64,000 nt of DNA, from NCBI GenBank assembly GCA_964531095.1, contig CAZHED010000018.1, forward strand, positions 36,235-100,234, given 5' to 3'. The stretch is from Palsa-1150 sp964531095 (GTDB taxonomy: Bacteria > Myxococcota_A > Polyangia > Polyangiales > Polyangiaceae). The position numbers were made by a program, and so were the translations under genes. The notes beneath the pieces were generated by a model. The model was not told the DNA's origin. It did not search any database and saw nothing but the letters and a program-made list of their open reading frames with translations. Within the stretch, counting starts at the first letter, position 1. Each line of letters opens with the position of its first letter. This document shows positions 14,942 to 22,435 of this stretch, piece by piece.

Positions 14942-17308
14942 ATGACCGAGAACTTCCCGCACGACCCGCCCGTCACCCCGGAGCTCGCCCGGACCCACAA
15001 GCTGACCGACGACGAGTACGGTCTCGCGCGCCGGGCGCTCGGCCGCACGCCGACGTACGCCGAGCTGGGCGTATTCAGCGTCATGTGGAGCGAGCACTGC
15101 TCCTACAAATCGTCGCGGGTGCACCTGCGCCGCTTGCCCACGAAGGGACCGCGCGTCATTCAGGGCCCGGGGGAGAACGCCGGCGTCGTCGACATCGGCG
15201 ACGGTTTCGCCGCCGTCTTCAAGATGGAGTCGCACAACCACCCGAGCTTCATCGAGCCTCACCAGGGGGCCGCGACCGGTGTCGGCGGCATCCTGCGCGA
15301 CGTGTTCACGATGGGCGCACGCCCGATCGCAAGCCTCAATTCGCTGCGCTTCGGCCGGCCCGACCACCCGCGCACGCCCGAGCTGCTCCGGGGCGTGGTG
15401 GCCGGCGTGGGCGGCTACGGCAACTGCATCGGCGTCCCCACCGTCGGCGGCGAGCTGCAATTCGACCCGCGCTATGACGGCAACATTCTGGTCAACGCAT
15501 TCACCTGCGGCGTCGCGCGCGCGGATCGGATATTTTACGGACGCGCATCGGGGGTCGGCAACGCCATCCTCTACATCGGCGCCAAGACCGGACGGGACGG
15601 CATCCACGGCGCGACGATGGCGAGCGGCGAGTTTTCCGAGAAGGGACCGTCGCAAGGATCCGACACGCCCGCGCCAGGGCTTCGCCCAGGAATGCGGATG
15701 ACCATGCAGGTCGGGGATCCCTTCATGGGCAAGCTCCTGCTCGAGGCGTGCCTCGAGCTCTTCTCCGCGGACGTGCTCGAGGGGATTCAGGACATGGGCG
15801 CCGCGGGCCTCACGTCTTCGAGCGTCGAGATGGCCGGCCGCGCGAACAACGGGATCGAGATCGATCTCGACCTCGTACCGCGCCGCGCAAAGGCCATGAC
15901 GCCTTACGAGATCCTGCTGAGCGAATCGCAGGAGCGAATGCTCCTCGTGGCGAAGCCGGGCCAGGAGGCGCGCGTGCTGGCGATCTGCGCGCGGTGGGAT
16001 CTCGACGCAGCCGTGATCGGCGTCGTGACCGACACGAAGCGCTGGGTCGTCAAGGCAACAGCCGGGTACGACCCGCTGGTCGACCCCCCGTCGAGGCGCG
16101 CGCCAGTCGTCGTCTGCGACGTGCCGATCGGCGTCCTGACCGACGACGCTCCGGTCTACGATCGCCCTCGCCCCGCAGCCGGCGGCGCGCCCGCGATTTC
16201 CGACCCGGCGGGCGTGCCGATCCCGGCCGACGTCGGCATCGATCTCCTCGATCTCGTCGGCTCGCCGAACGTCGGATCGCGAGCCTGGGTGTGGCGGCAG
16301 TACGACCACATCGTGCGCGGGGGCACTGTCGTGCGGCCCGGCTCCGACGCGGCGGTCGTCCGTGTTCTGTGCGAGGGCGAGGGCAACGTCGTTGAGAAGC
16401 TGCTCGCGTTTGCGGTCGATTGCAGCCCTCGCATGTGCGAGCTCGATCCGTATGTCGGTGGGGCGATGGCGATCGCCGAAGTGTGCCGCAACCTCGCGTG
16501 CAGCGGCGCGGAAGCCGTGGGGATCACCGATTGCCTCAACTTCGGCAATCCGGAGCGTCCCGAGGTGATGGAGCAGATTGCGCGCGCGGTGGACGGGATT
16601 GCCGCAGGATGTGCGGCTCTTGGCGTGCCGATCGTAAGCGGCAACGTGAGCCTCTACAACGAGACCGACGGCCGATCGATTCTTCCCACACCCGCCGTGG
16701 CCGCCGTCGGCCTCGTCGCACGAGAAGGCGACGTCGTGACCGCGTCGTTCAAGCGAGCCGGCGATACGGTGTTGCTCCTGGGCGAGGCCGTCAGCCGGGG
16801 CGCGAGGGCGCTCGCGGGAAGCGAGTGGCTTGTCCGCGCGCACGCCGCAATACAGCGCGCGGCGCCGGGAGGGCCCCCGCCTTCCATCGACCTCGCCGCA
16901 GAAGCGAGGTTGCAGAAGCTCGTGATTGCGCTTGCCCGAGCCCAGCTGCTCGAGAGCGCGCACGACGTCGCCGATGGCGGGCTCGCGGCGACGTTGGCCG
17001 AAAGCTGTACGACCGGACCGGTCGACGTGGGGGCTCGAATCGAGCTGCCGGCGTCGGGGGCACCGGTCGACGCCGTGGCGGCGGTCTTCGGAGAGGCGCC
17101 GTCGCGGATCGTCGTCAGCGTTCGACCCGCGGCCGCCGCTCGGGTGCTCGAACTGGCCGGCACCGCCGGCGTCCCCGCCGCGCGAATCGGGGACACCGGC
17201 GGCGAGGTGCTGGCGCTCGCCGCGGCGCCGCTCGCATCGTGCGCGGTCCCGGTCGCCGAAATCCGAGCGCGACGCGAAGGCTGCTTGCGGAGCATCGTGG
17301 GCGACTGA
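14942..17308 (+). CDS. purL: Phosphoribosylformylglycinamidine synthase subunit PurL
   Basis: Synthetase subunit of FGAM synthase: FGAR + ATP + ammonia to FGAM, the fourth step of purine synthesis. It is 788 residues, the short three-component form that needs PurQ and PurS. Motifs: LGRTPTYAELGVFSVMWSEH near the N-terminus, GPGENAGVVD, the ATP/metal segment FKMESHNHPSFIEP, GAATGVGGILRDVFTMGARP, and the second-half counterparts VGGAMAIAEVCRNLACSGAE and VSGNVSLYNET. The ATG at 14942 follows the GST-like gene by 22 bp. purQ is on the opposite strand at 11951-12634. Confidence 0.97.
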   Translation: MTENFPHDPPVTPELARTHKLTDDEYGLARRALGRTPTYAELGVFSVMWSEHCSYKSSRVHLRRLPTKGPRVIQGPGENAGVVDIGDGFAAVFKMESHNHPSFIEPHQGAATGVGGILRDVFTMGARPIASLNSLRFGRPDHPRTPELLRGVVAGVGGYGNCIGVPTVGGELQFDPRYDGNILVNAFTCGVARADRIFYGRASGVGNAILYIGAKTGRDGIHGATMASGEFSEKGPSQGSDTPAPGLRPGMRMTMQVGDPFMGKLLLEACLELFSADVLEGIQDMGAAGLTSSSVEMAGRANNGIEIDLDLVPRRAKAMTPYEILLSESQERMLLVAKPGQEARVLAICARWDLDAAVIGVVTDTKRWVVKATAGYDPLVDPPSRRAPVVVCDVPIGVLTDDAPVYDRPRPAAGGAPAISDPAGVPIPADVGIDLLDLVGSPNVGSRAWVWRQYDHIVRGGTVVRPGSDAAVVRVLCEGEGNVVEKLLAFAVDCSPRMCELDPYVGGAMAIAEVCRNLACSGAEAVGITDCLNFGNPERPEVMEQIARAVDGIAAGCAALGVPIVSGNVSLYNETDGRSILPTPAVAAVGLVAREGDVVTASFKRAGDTVLLLGEAVSRGARALAGSEWLVRAHAAIQRAAPGGPPPSIDLAAEARLQKLVIALARAQLLESAHDVADGGLAATLAESCTTGPVDVGARIELPASGAPVDAVAAVFGEAPSRIVVSVRPAAAARVLELAGTAGVPAARIGDTGGEVLALAAAPLASCAVPVAEIRARREGCLRSIVGD

Positions 17309-17324
17309 GCCCCGAGCGGCTGGG

Positions 17325-17359
17325 GAACGAAGCGAACGAAGCGAACGAAGCGAACGAAA
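17325..17359. repeat. Short 9-bp tandem repeat (GAACGAAGC) downstream of purL
   Basis: Three perfect copies of GAACGAAGC and a fourth truncated one follow the purL stop by 17 bp. The array is in non-coding sequence (17309-17463) before the next gene. It is A-rich compared with the surroundings. It looks like a simple-sequence expansion; a role in mRNA 3'-end processing is possible but unsupported. Confidence 0.85.
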
Positions 17360-17463
17360 AGCGGTGGCGAACCTACACGAGGGCGTGCCCGTTCTTGGCG
17401 CTGCGGCCGCTGTGGTACCCTGAATGCTGGAGCTGCTCTGCGCTCTTCGGCCGAGCTCCCGTC

Positions 17464-18309
17464 ATGTCCATTCGGTCATCTCCCCTGCTGGGGTACAACA
17501 ACAACGTTCGCCACAAGGGAAAGGTCTTCCACATCCAGACGGAAGACTCGGGGGTCAAGTATGGCCACATCATGACGCACCTTTTCACCGACGGCGGCCG
17601 GATCGTGAAGAGCGTGAAGACGAGCTATGCGGAGTATACGACCAGCGAGCGAATGACCGAGATCGTTCGCGAGATGATGAAGCAGCAGCACAAGGCGATG
17701 TTCATCGCGTTGCGCGACGGCAAGTTCGAGGGCATCGCCGACGCCGGCGGGGATGCCCCGTCCTCGCGGCCGGTCGCAACCGGCGGCGCTCTCGTGCAAC
17801 CAGTGCGCGCGCCCGTCGAAGCGAAGCGGCCGGCTGGGGTTCCCCCTCCACTTCCACCGCGGTCCAGCCGTCCAGCCCAGGTCGAGCCGGCGCACCCGGC
17901 CAAGGAGGTGACCGCCGAGCCGCCGAGCACGGTCCACGAGCCCGAAGAGCTGACGCTCGATGTCGACGGCTTCGAACGCGCTGCGGAGGCCGCCGACCCG
18001 TCGTCGCCGGCGCAGCGGACGGCGAGCGAGCTTCCTCCGCCGCCCGCGGATCTCCTGCGACAGAAAACGGGCGCGCCCGGGGTGCGCTCCTCCGTCCCGC
18101 CGCCCCTGCCCGCACGCCGATCTCCGTCGGTTGCCCCCGGGGCGAGCGCCGAGCGCCGGTACGCGCCGACACGTCCTGCGTCGATCTTCGGACAGGCGCG
18201 TCCGCAGCAAGGCAAATCGATATTCGGCGAGGACTTGATGGGGGACAAGTCGCTCGACGAAGTCATCCTCAGCTATCTGGCGGACGATGTGGAGGGAGAG
18301 AAGAAGTAG
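17464..18309 (+). CDS. Conserved hypothetical protein with Pro/Ala-rich linker
   Basis: A 281-residue protein of unknown function. The N-terminal 80 residues (beginning SPLLGYNNNVRHKGKVFHIQ) form a compact alpha/beta unit: VFHIQTEDSG, HIMTHLFTDGGRIV, and a helix ERMTEIVREMMKQQHKAMF. I recall this domain as a myxobacterial hypothetical. Residues about 95-240 are Pro/Ala/Ser-rich and disordered. A short conserved C-terminal helix, SIFGEDLMGDKSLDEVILSY, ends the protein, a layout often seen in proteins that dock to a partner. The ATG at 17464 was picked because homologous-looking sequence begins there although the frame stays open far upstream over purL. The stop is 3 bp from the stop of the convergent gene. 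Confidence 0.8.
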   Translation: MSIRSSPLLGYNNNVRHKGKVFHIQTEDSGVKYGHIMTHLFTDGGRIVKSVKTSYAEYTTSERMTEIVREMMKQQHKAMFIALRDGKFEGIADAGGDAPSSRPVATGGALVQPVRAPVEAKRPAGVPPPLPPRSSRPAQVEPAHPAKEVTAEPPSTVHEPEELTLDVDGFERAAEAADPSSPAQRTASELPPPPADLLRQKTGAPGVRSSVPPPLPARRSPSVAPGASAERRYAPTRPASIFGQARPQQGKSIFGEDLMGDKSLDEVILSYLADDVEGEKK

Positions 18310-18312
18310 ACG

Positions 18313-19140
18313 TTACCGCGGCGGCTGCGCGAACCGCGCTTCGGGGAACGGCTCCGCGCGGTCGCGCGTCGCATTCTCTTCGTCGCGGACGTTCCTCGGG
18401 AACAGGCGAATGCCGCGGGCTTCGAGGCCCGCGCGGTCGTCGTAGCGAAGCTCGGTCATCGTATCGGGCCTCGCGCTGGCACGCTCGAACGGCACCTCGG
18501 TGACGTACGAGTCGTGCGCCTCGCCGAACTGCGTGCCGAGTCCCTCACGCGATTCGTCCGAGGTCACATTCGCGCCGGCTGCGGCCGAGGGCGCCGCCGG
18601 AGCAGCGCGCGATGCGCTCTTGGGAGCCATGGGAACGGCGACGGCCCGCTCCCGGAAGAACGCGACGCCGATGACGCCGACGTTCCGGTCATGCCCGGTG
18701 CGTGCCGCGTACGAGGCCGGCACGGAAGAAAAGCGGAAGGCGGCCACTGTGTCGAGCGACGTTCGCCACCCGTCGATGGTCACGTCCCCGAAGGGGGCGA
18801 TCAGGTATCCGCGCTTGGCGAGACCGGCGGGCCGGCCGTCGATGGCATCCAAGCCGTCGACCGACACGACCGCCTCCACGCGGCCGGCCGTGGGATTGAC
18901 GATGCGCAGGCTGTAGCGTTCGCCGACTGTCGCGAGGACGAACCTGCGGCCGTCGTGCAGGAAGCTGGGCAGCGCGCGCGCCGCGTCGTCGACGATCTCG
19001 ACGCGCGGAGTCACGCAGGCGGCCGGGCGGCCCGCGGGGGCATTCGATGAAGGCGGTTCCGCGAGCGCCGAGGGGCCGAGGCAACCGCAGGCGATGGTGG
19101 TGAAGACGAGGAGTGCCGGGAGGGAGGAGCGCATCCTCAT
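18313..19140 (-). CDS. Secreted hypothetical protein
   Basis: A 275-residue exported protein of unknown function. It starts with a signal peptide (RMRSSLPALLVFTTIACGC, possible lipobox IACGC). The conserved core (about 60-180) runs FLHDGRRFVLATVGERYSLR, IVNPTAGRVEAVVSVDGLDA, YLIAPFGDVTIDGWRTS and VGVIGVAFF: an all-beta domain I have seen annotated only as hypothetical in proteobacteria. The C-terminal 100 residues are Ala/Glu/Arg-rich with less structure. ATGs at 19140 and 19134 are both possible. It is convergent with the preceding gene and separated by about 170 bp from the small-protein gene upstream on the same strand. Confidence 0.75.
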   Translation of the reverse strand: MRMRSSLPALLVFTTIACGCLGPSALAEPPSSNAPAGRPAACVTPRVEIVDDAARALPSFLHDGRRFVLATVGERYSLRIVNPTAGRVEAVVSVDGLDAIDGRPAGLAKRGYLIAPFGDVTIDGWRTSLDTVAAFRFSSVPASYAARTGHDRNVGVIGVAFFRERAVAVPMAPKSASRAAPAAPSAAAGANVTSDESREGLGTQFGEAHDSYVTEVPFERASARPDTMTELRYDDRAGLEARGIRLFPRNVRDEENATRDRAEPFPEARFAQPPR

Positions 19141-19315
19141 CCGACGCGCAGCCGGCGCGTTCGATCTGGCCTTTAAGCCTGCCCCCATATTCCGCTGGCC
19201 CATTGAATGCCGTCGTGGTCGTTACGTCCACGTCCACCCAACGTCCCACGTCCACGTTCGGGTGGCCACCTCGTCAGCGGCCGCAGTACGCAGCGCGCCC
19301 ACACCCGCGGTGTGT

Positions 19316-19615
19316 TCAGCCTTGCTTCTGCCAGGCGTCGAGGCCGGCCTTGAGCTCCTGCGGATTCATCACCGGCGTCAATTCGATCGTGGCGTGAAGT
19401 GCCATGAAAATAGGCTCCGCGATCGAAGGCACTTGGCTCGTCTCCTTCAGATCGAAGAACATGTAGGCGGTTCGCTTGCCGTCTTCGACCCCGAAGTACG
19501 TCGCCTCGGGCTTGATCCGCTCCATGGTGTCACCGATCACTTTCGCGAGTGAGCCATCCTTGACGGCTCTGTTGCCACCGTCGACCGGAACCGAAACCTT
19601 CAGCAAAGTGCGCAT
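19316..19615 (-). CDS. Small conserved protein, probable ferredoxin-like alpha/beta fold
   Basis: A 99-residue cytosolic protein. The pattern MRTLLKVSVPVDGGNRAV, helix, strand ATYFGVEDGKRTAYMFFDL, helix, strand, helix suggests a dimeric alpha/beta-barrel (ferredoxin-like) fold. I recall similar proteins annotated only as hypothetical. The start has an excellent ribosome-binding site, GAGGAGGA, 7 nt upstream. It is the last gene of the minus-strand series isochorismatase fusion, sigma factor, NTF2-like, this gene. The 124-bp gap before it could contain its own promoter, possibly recognised by the neighbouring sigma factor (inference). Confidence 0.78.
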   Translation of the reverse strand: MRTLLKVSVPVDGGNRAVKDGSLAKVIGDTMERIKPEATYFGVEDGKRTAYMFFDLKETSQVPSIAEPIFMALHATIELTPVMNPQELKAGLDAWQKQG

Positions 19616-19739
19616 GAGAAATCCTCCTCTTCGGTGTTCTCGTGTTCGCGCCGTTTTGCGCGATCGTTCCTGTTACGACTGGATATGCGCGGCGGATCCA
19701 TCGGACGTGCCGCGACGAACGTTCGGAGAAAGACGCGCG

Positions 19740-20132
19740 TCAGCGAAAAGCCTTGGCGAGGGCGTTGGTGTCTTCGAAGGCCTGATAGAACTTCACTTTC
19801 GTCCCGGCGAACGTCCAGACCATCGCCCAATCCGACTCGAACGCCTTGCCCGTCTTCTTCGCCCGGCCGGCCCAGTGACCCAGGGCCACGACGGTGTCGC
19901 CTTGCTCCACGAACGTCTTGGGGGTGAATTGCGTGATCTCCACGGCGCCGGCCAGCTCCCCGAAGAACGTCATCGCCTGGGCCTTCCCACGACGGGCCTT
20001 CCCGTAGGGAATCTCCGGGGCCCCGGAGTGGATCCATACGATGTCTTCGTCGAGCACGTCGGCGATGCCGCCGAGGTTTCCCGTGCCGAAATTGGAATAA
20101 AGAGTCGCAACAATCTGCGTGAGATTGGCCAT
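19740..20132 (-). CDS. SnoaL/NTF2-like family protein
   Basis: A 130-residue single-domain protein of the SnoaL-like/ketosteroid-isomerase superfamily. The features are an N-terminal helix pair (IVATLYSNFGTGNLGGIADV), LDEDIVWIHSGAPEIPYG, a conserved helix (GKAQAMTFFGELAGA) and the strands FVEQGDTVVALGHWAGRAKK and WAMVWTFAGTKVKFYQAFED. Such proteins bind or isomerise small hydrophobic ligands; the substrate cannot be told. A strong AAAGGAG site precedes the ATG. It follows the ECF sigma gene by 135 bp on the same strand and may be part of its regulon (inference). Confidence 0.86.
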   Translation of the reverse strand: MANLTQIVATLYSNFGTGNLGGIADVLDEDIVWIHSGAPEIPYGKARRGKAQAMTFFGELAGAVEITQFTPKTFVEQGDTVVALGHWAGRAKKTGKAFESDWAMVWTFAGTKVKFYQAFEDTNALAKAFR

Positions 20133-20267
20133 CGGTTTCTCCTTTGTTTTCTCGGGGCCCGCGATCGGTATGGCGTGGCCCGACCAAACTACGCATGACG
20201 GCCCCCGGCGGTTGCAGCGGGACGGACCGATCGGGTCCGCTGGATCAGGACCGTTCCGGCCCTAGCG

Positions 20268-20843
20268 TCAACCGCCCTCGGCCTCGAGCGCGTTGCGCAG
20301 CGCGAGCAACCCTCGCGCCGCTCGCGACTTGATGGTCCCCAGGGGAACGTTTTCCATTTCGGCGATCTCCGGATAGGAGAGCCCCGAGAAGAACGATAGC
20401 TCCAGTGTGCTGCGCTGCTGCGACGGCAGCGTCGACAGCGCCTTGCGCATGCGGCTGCACTCGCTCGCATCGAGCACTTGCGCCTCCGGGGTCCCCGCAT
20501 GATCCGTATGCAGGCCGGTCTCGTGAACGAGCACCGTCCGGTCCAGGTTGCCGCGCCGGTCGCGGCGGCGCTTGCGATCGATGCCGAGGTTTCGCGTCAG
20601 CGTGACCAGCCAGGCGACCACCGAGCCGCGCTCGGCGACGTAGTAACCGGCCCGTTCCCCGACGATGACGAAGGCGTCGTGGACCACGTCCTCCGCGTCT
20701 GCCCGTTCGCGCAGGATCCGGAGCGCCACGCCCAGGAGGGTCGCGGCGTAGCGGTCGTACAGCAATGCCACCGCGGTGGAATCGCCGCGCACGATGCGCG
20801 CCAAGAGCTCCCCATCCGAAGGGGTCGTTCGGTGCGGATCCAT
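20268..20843 (-). CDS. ECF-type RNA polymerase sigma factor
   Basis: A 191-residue extracytoplasmic-function sigma factor. Sigma-2 lies at about residues 22-95 (ALLYDRYAATLLGVALRILR, then ADAEDVVHDAFVIV), with the RKRRRDRRG segment at its end. Sigma-4 is at about 130-185: ALSTLPSQQRSTLELSFFSG, then the helix-turn-helix YPEIAEMENVPLGTIKSRAA. No extra C-terminal domain is present. Its start lies 37 bp downstream of the stop of the anti-sigma/isochorismatase fusion gene on the same strand, so the two are probably one transcript, in the order regulator then sigma, the reverse of the commonest arrangement. Likely targets are its own operon and the two small genes downstream. Confidence 0.95.
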   Translation of the reverse strand: MDPHRTTPSDGELLARIVRGDSTAVALLYDRYAATLLGVALRILRERADAEDVVHDAFVIVGERAGYYVAERGSVVAWLVTLTRNLGIDRKRRRDRRGNLDRTVLVHETGLHTDHAGTPEAQVLDASECSRMRKALSTLPSQQRSTLELSFFSGLSYPEIAEMENVPLGTIKSRAARGLLALRNALEAEGG

Positions 20844-20880
20844 CCGATCCGCGAAGTTAGCCCGCGACGGGCACCGGCGG

Positions 20881-21678
20881 TCAAGTGTGGACGGCGGTTT
20901 CGAGGTTCTTGGCGATCCGGGCGAGGCGCTCCCGACGGGCGGGCGCGTACGGTGCGAGGATGGAAACGACGCCGAGAACCAATCGCTCGCCCATTTCGCT
21001 GATCCCGGCTTGGCAGTCCGCCGGCAGCTCGACGGCGAAGCCTCGCTCGAGGGCGTCCGTCGCCGTGGCCATGAGCTGCACTTCGGTTGCGCAGCCGGTC
21101 AGCACGATCGTGTCGACCGCGAGCTCGTCGAGGACCCCCTCCAGGTTCGACGCGTGAAACCCGCTGTAGGACGGCTTGGTGACGACATGATCGCGATGCG
21201 TCGGCGCGAGATCCGGCCAGACTTCGGCGCCCTCCGTGCCTTCAACCGCGTGATAGCCCCACGCGTCGAGCTCCGGATCGTCGGCCGAGTGCCTGTCGAC
21301 GACATAGATGACGGGCACTCCGGAGGAGCGAGCCGCTTCGAGTCGATCGACCAACGCGGGAACGATCGCCCGCGCGCGCGGGACCTCGAGCGGACGGCCC
21401 GGTGTCATGTTGTCGCGAATCATCTCGACCACGAGCAAGGCGCGGCGGGTCGCTTGCGAGCGCCGAGCCCGGAACGACTCGAGCACGCGATCGCGCAGGG
21501 CCGGGCTCGGGGCGACCGGCGCCTCCGCCTGTCCCAGAGTCGCTGCCGCCTCTGCGACAGCGCCCACGGCGGCTCGCCGTTCGGGCGGCATGCGACCGAC
21601 GGTCGCGTCGGACAGGCGCTCGGGCCGGCCCGACAGGACGAAGGCGAGGGTGTCAGCCAGCGCGGTCTCGTCGTTCAT
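20881..21678 (-). CDS. Anti-sigma-like helical domain fused to an isochorismatase-fold pseudoenzyme
   Basis: A 265-residue soluble protein with an unusual architecture. Residues 1-72 are helical and end in PVAPSPALRDRVLESF, the signature that closes the anti-sigma domain in RskA/ChrR-type anti-sigma factors; the zinc-binding His/Cys residues are absent. Residues 79-250 are an isochorismatase/cysteine-hydrolase fold: ALLVVEMIRD, VDRHSADDPELDAWGYHAVE, KPSYSGFHASNLEGVL and TGCATEVQLMATATDA. In this family the catalytic triad is Asp-Lys-Cys. Here the positions hold E85, K168 and Q201, so the nucleophile is missing; C196 is at a different place. D128 and H130 of the metal/ligand site remain. I infer a ligand-sensing anti-sigma factor for the ECF sigma gene 37 bp downstream. 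No transmembrane segment is seen. Confidence 0.78.
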   Translation of the reverse strand: MNDETALADTLAFVLSGRPERLSDATVGRMPPERRAAVGAVAEAAATLGQAEAPVAPSPALRDRVLESFRARRSQATRRALLVVEMIRDNMTPGRPLEVPRARAIVPALVDRLEAARSSGVPVIYVVDRHSADDPELDAWGYHAVEGTEGAEVWPDLAPTHRDHVVTKPSYSGFHASNLEGVLDELAVDTIVLTGCATEVQLMATATDALERGFAVELPADCQAGISEMGERLVLGVVSILAPYAPARRERLARIAKNLETAVHT

Positions 21679-21745
21679 CGGGTCAACGCTCGTTTCGTGG
21701 ATTAGGAAGGCCCCCGCGCACCTCGGCTGGGTTCGCCACGGAAAA

Positions 21746-21772
21746 GGTATACCCCCGAGCCAAGGGCGGCAA
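21746..21772 (-). promoter_or_regulatory. Possible sigma-70-like promoter for the anti-sigma/sigma operon
   Basis: Reading the minus strand, TTGCCG (21772-21767) is followed after 15 bp by TATACC (21751-21746), about 70 bp before the ATG of the fusion gene. The spacer is shorter than the usual 17 bp. It is one of the few A/T-rich hexamers in the divergent region 21679-21877. No convincing ECF-type GGAAC/CGTC pair at proper spacing was found there. Confidence 0.3.
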
Positions 21773-21877
21773 CTCGCCCAGGCGCCCGACGTTTCGATCA
21801 GGCCTACGTGCGGCGCACCCGAGCGGATCCCTTCGACGACGGATCCGATGAGGCCGGGAGCGCGTAAGGATGAGGCA

Positions 21878-22351
21878 GTGGCGGCGTACGATTTCGTCTC
21901 GAGGTGGTTCATCGACGCACCCGTCGAACGCGTCTTCGCGGCCATCGAGGACGCGCCCCGCTGGCCGTCCTGGTGGAAGGCCGTCACCCGGCTCGATGTG
22001 CTGGACGACGGAGGTCCCGACGGCGTGGGAAGCACGACACGCTGCGAGTGGCGCAGCGCGCTCGGTTACAAGCTCTCTTTCGACGCCCGCGTGACGCGCA
22101 AGGACCCGCCGCACCTCATCGAGGTCGCCGCGACGGGGGAGCTCGTTGGGCTCGGCCGGTGGACGCTCTCGCCGGAGGGAACGGGCACGCTCGTGCAGTA
22201 CGAGTGGAAGGTCACCACCACCAAGCGATGGATGAACACGCTCGCGCCCTTGCTGCGGCCCGCCTTCCACTACAACCATGCGGTCGTCATGCGCTGGGGC
22301 GGCAAGGGGCTCGGGCGCCTGCTCGAGGCGCGGTTCGAAGATCGTTCGTGA
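21878..22351 (+). CDS. SRPBCC (polyketide cyclase/START-like) family protein
   Basis: A 157-residue helix-grip protein that binds hydrophobic ligands in a deep pocket. The N-terminal strand-helix AAYDFVSRWFIDAPVERVFA and WPSWWKAVTRLDVLDDGG are typical of the polyketide cyclase/dehydrase group. PPHLIEVAATGELVGLGRW and the C-terminal helix LRPAFHYNHAVVMRWGGKGL complete the fold. A GTG start at 21878 with GATGAGG 4 nt upstream fits the family N-terminus; an ATG at 21848 is the alternative. It is divergent from the anti-sigma/sigma operon, sharing a 200-bp upstream region, which makes co-regulation possible. Confidence 0.83.
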   Translation: MAAYDFVSRWFIDAPVERVFAAIEDAPRWPSWWKAVTRLDVLDDGGPDGVGSTTRCEWRSALGYKLSFDARVTRKDPPHLIEVAATGELVGLGRWTLSPEGTGTLVQYEWKVTTTKRWMNTLAPLLRPAFHYNHAVVMRWGGKGLGRLLEARFEDRS

Positions 22352-22435
22352 GCGCTCGCAGGCCGCTGAAGAACAAGAGAATCGCTTTTCTTTCTAGCGC
22401 CCCGGGCAGGGGCCAGCTCGAGCGCAGGCCAGTCG

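Noticed and set aside
14825..16963. 712-codon minus-strand open frame opposite purL
   Set aside because: purL motifs are unambiguous on the plus strand.
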